Source: Tretioscincus oriximinensis (taxonomy: Eukaryota > Chordata > Lepidosauria > Squamata > Gymnophthalmidae). From it: 64,000 nucleotides of DNA. Made by a program: the position numbers and the translations under genes. Every line of letters begins with the position of its first letter. Within the stretch, counting starts at the first letter, position 1. The notes beneath the pieces were generated by a model that saw only the letters and a list, made by a program, of their open reading frames with translations, searched no databases and was not told the DNA's origin. The stretch covers positions 251,740-315,739 of the forward strand of contig JAJVDF010000253.1 in assembly GCA_022410635.1 (NCBI GenBank). Direction: 5' to 3'. Positions 1 through 64,000 of this stretch are shown piece after piece.

Positions 1-1242
1 AACACCCCAGTAGGAAAACCTTATGTGCTTGCCTAAGGGGAGCGATTTCCCTACAGTTGCCTCCTTGCAGTTTTTCACTCTACCTAATTAAAGCTGTAGG
101 AACCCCATTGAGCAAGTTGATGTATTTGTTTATTTATTTCTTTATATTCCTATCCCGCCTTACACACGAAGGTTTCAGAGGGCGAGTCACAATAAAATCT
201 CTATAAAAACAGATAAAATAGGTTCCTGCTTTTCAAAATACATTTGCTGTTCTAACCATGACACCGATGCAGATGCAGAAAAAGCTGGTCAGCAAAATCT
301 GCCATTTACAAGAAATCCCACTTTTTGCTTCCTTGTTTCAAGGGGTGATTAGAGACTAGGATGCCTCGGCCTTTGAACATCGATGGGGAAAGGTGGACTT
401 CTGAGAAATGTTATGGGCCATCAACCGTAGTCAAAGACGTGGAAGCTTCCACAAGGACCAGCTAGTCCTAACTCTGTAACATTTGGGTAAGCAAAGTAAA
501 GTATTGCTTGGAGGCGGCTGCCCAGTATCTTTTTAGGTGTCTCCAGAGATGGAGAACTCAGAACCTCCATTGGCAAAACTGTTGTATAAAGGGATATAAT
601 GTGAAGAATTTCACAGCTCCTCTGCAGACAGCGACAGAAAGACTGGGTTTTGGGTGCCAAAGGAAGATGCTTTTAGAAGCTCCGTTAAGACCCCAGCTGT
701 CACTTTCTCCAGGGACCACAGGGATGACCCATGGTAGGCATTCCTTCCCAGTTCCCTCTTCAGAGAACACATTTTATATCTTGGAACAGATACCGTTTAG
801 TTTGACAATTTTTTAAAAAACGAATACACTGCAAGTGTGCTTATAACAATGCTTGTATTCCTCTTTCAACTGTCCTATGGGGAAGCAGGATCAGAGGAAG
901 AGGGGGCAGCAGATACACAAGCAACAATCAGAAAATGTTTTGTGTTTGCTTCCGATGAGCCCTTTGGGGAGGGTTTTTCTCTGTGATTGTCACATCACTC
1001 GGACGTTGAGTTCTGTCTTCCGTTGGCCAACAGTCCCTTTGCGACACACTGAAGCCAGAGGAGCCCGGTCGCCTGTGCATTTTCTGCTGAGAAACAACCC
1101 TGAAATGTTCCCAAAACCCAGGTTGTTTGTTTCTTCTTAAAGTCCAAAGCCAGAAGGTGATATTATGAACACAAAACACCAAACAAAACTAGAAAAAAGA
1201 ATTTAGAAGACCAGAATTCAGTGCACATGAAGTTACACCAAT
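1..1242. other. Sequence downstream of the candidate polyadenylation site
   Basis: Apart from a SINE tail near 120-200 I see nothing that I can identify here. The open frames of 60-100 codons on both strands show no family resemblance. Confidence 0.3.
120..205 (-). repeat. 3' fragment of tRNA-derived SINE (family A)
   Basis: TTTATTTATTTC followed by CCTATCCCGCCTTACAC and GAAGGTTTCAGAGGGCG is the reverse complement of the tail seen in complete copies at 20101 and 28775. Confidence 0.55.
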
Positions 1243-2300
1243 GTTTAATTCCCCTTCCCTCCCCTTGTTGAACCTCCGTATATCATCACACTCTCTGCGT
1301 TGCTTGCAGAACACGTTTCAGGATTACAATTTGCAAATGGGGCTAAAGCAGCAGCAAGGACAGTGGGTGGGCAAACGGAACAGCTCTGAAGGCGCACCTT
1401 CTCCATAATATCCACAGCCAGGAAGTGATGTCACAGGAACAGGAAGTGGGAGGGGTGTAATGACGCTAGGAGCCACTGTCATCCTTTCTTCATAAAGTGA
1501 CCGACAAGAGAGGGCTGGACAGTCATCTTCAGGTGTAAGGAAGCACAGCTGTCTGCCTACACCAAGAGGATCTTGTTGGAGAAACTGGGAAGTAGAAAAC
1601 TGCTGGTCAACAGGAAGACCGTGTTGTGTCTCAGGACATCCTGTGGTCAGGAGATCACCTTAGATGGAACAAAGGAGGAAAGGCAGAGGTTCCCAGCGTC
1701 CCACTAAAGGCTGTAGGACTTCTGACTTCTTTGCAACTAAGTTTGGACCTTTGTCCTGTCCCTGAAAGAAGAGGCAATTGTTACGTATTTGGAAAAGCAA
1801 CCAACCAAGTTCCCAGATTTCTGTTTAAACCTTTAGTTCCAAAGAAGATTTGCTCCTGTCTCGTGAGCTCGGTCTGCTGGGGGAAAGAAACAAGACATTG
1901 TGCTTGAAATTCGTTTGGGCTGAGCTGCCATTGGTTTTCCCCACCCTGCTTAGTCATGGCCAACAGGCCGAGGATGGAAGATTCAGATCATTTGGTTTTG
2001 ACAGTTCCACCTGTGGCACAGGCTCATGGGAGATCCCTTTCCTTCCAGGAGCTGCCAGAGCGATGGACTCTAGGGAGATGGAGGGGGGAGAGTGCTTTGC
2101 AGAATTAAAAGCCCCTAGAATTCAAATAAAACTACCAAGCCACCTCTGCCTCACCCAGAACGTGCCAGGTCCCCCAAACAGTTGGCAGGCCCAGGTTCCA
2201 GACTGGATAATGCTTTGACTTCCCAGTGGTTGGTCTGCATCATCCATCCTGTTTACCCCTCCCCGTCTCCCCTTTTTCCCGGTCCTGCCCGCCCCCCCGT
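1243..2300 (-). other. KIRREL3: Probable KIRREL3 3'UTR with a candidate ATTAAA polyadenylation signal
   Basis: Downstream of the stop the sequence is free of the SINE and CR1 copies that fill the introns, as expected of UTR. Reading the minus strand, the first recognised polyadenylation hexamer is ATTAAA at 1243-1248, followed by moderately GT-containing sequence. No AATAAA occurs on the minus strand between 2300 and about 150; the ones at 129-150 lie in a SINE tail. The real end is uncertain and could be nearer or beyond the window. Confidence 0.35.

Positions 2301-64000
<61,700 letters not shown>

Overview
This is a vertebrate genomic window dominated by one multi-exon gene on the minus strand: the 3' portion of KIRREL3 (NEPH2), an immunoglobulin-superfamily adhesion molecule of synapses and sensory axons. 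The many CR1 LINEs, reptile-type L1 3' ends, two tRNA-derived SINE families and several foldback DNA transposons suggest a non-avian reptile, most likely a squamate such as a lizard or gecko. That taxonomic reading is inference from repeat style. Scattered single N bases and one ragged N-rich patch (47091-47117) show a draft-quality assembly.

Layout in transcript order, from high to low coordinate: an exon finishing Ig domain 4 (63579-63453); two Ig domain 5 exons (51987-51887 and 50833-50635); a 36-base microexon (45239-45204); the transmembrane exon (37680-37573); three cytoplasmic exons (19722-19613, 4235-4149, 2744-2301), the last ending in the PDZ ligand THV and a stop. All junctions have AG acceptors and GT donors, and codon phases match at each join. 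The partial protein is 403 residues with the microexon and 391 without. The 5' exons (signal peptide, Ig1 to most of Ig4) lie beyond the right edge. Sequence below 2301 is probable 3'UTR and then flanking DNA.

The introns are mosaics of repeats. The 4236-19612 and 19723-37572 introns hold CR1 and SINE copies, L1 and other LINE ends, MITEs, a purine tract at 7974-8236 and a 64-copy TTC/GAA tract at 35605-35796. The 37681-50634 interval carries foldback MITEs, the microexon, a TAA microsatellite and a G-rich degenerate repeat just downstream of the second Ig5 exon. The 51988-63452 intron carries L1 ends, nested CR1/SINE insertions and a Tc1/mariner-type element.

No second protein-coding gene, structural RNA gene or CRISPR was recognised; other open frames of 60-140 codons look like chance or repeat-derived frames. 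The main points of interest are the microexon with its recursive-splice-like AG|GT start, the long intronic GAA tract, the G-rich repeat beside a weak donor, and nested or foldback transposons.
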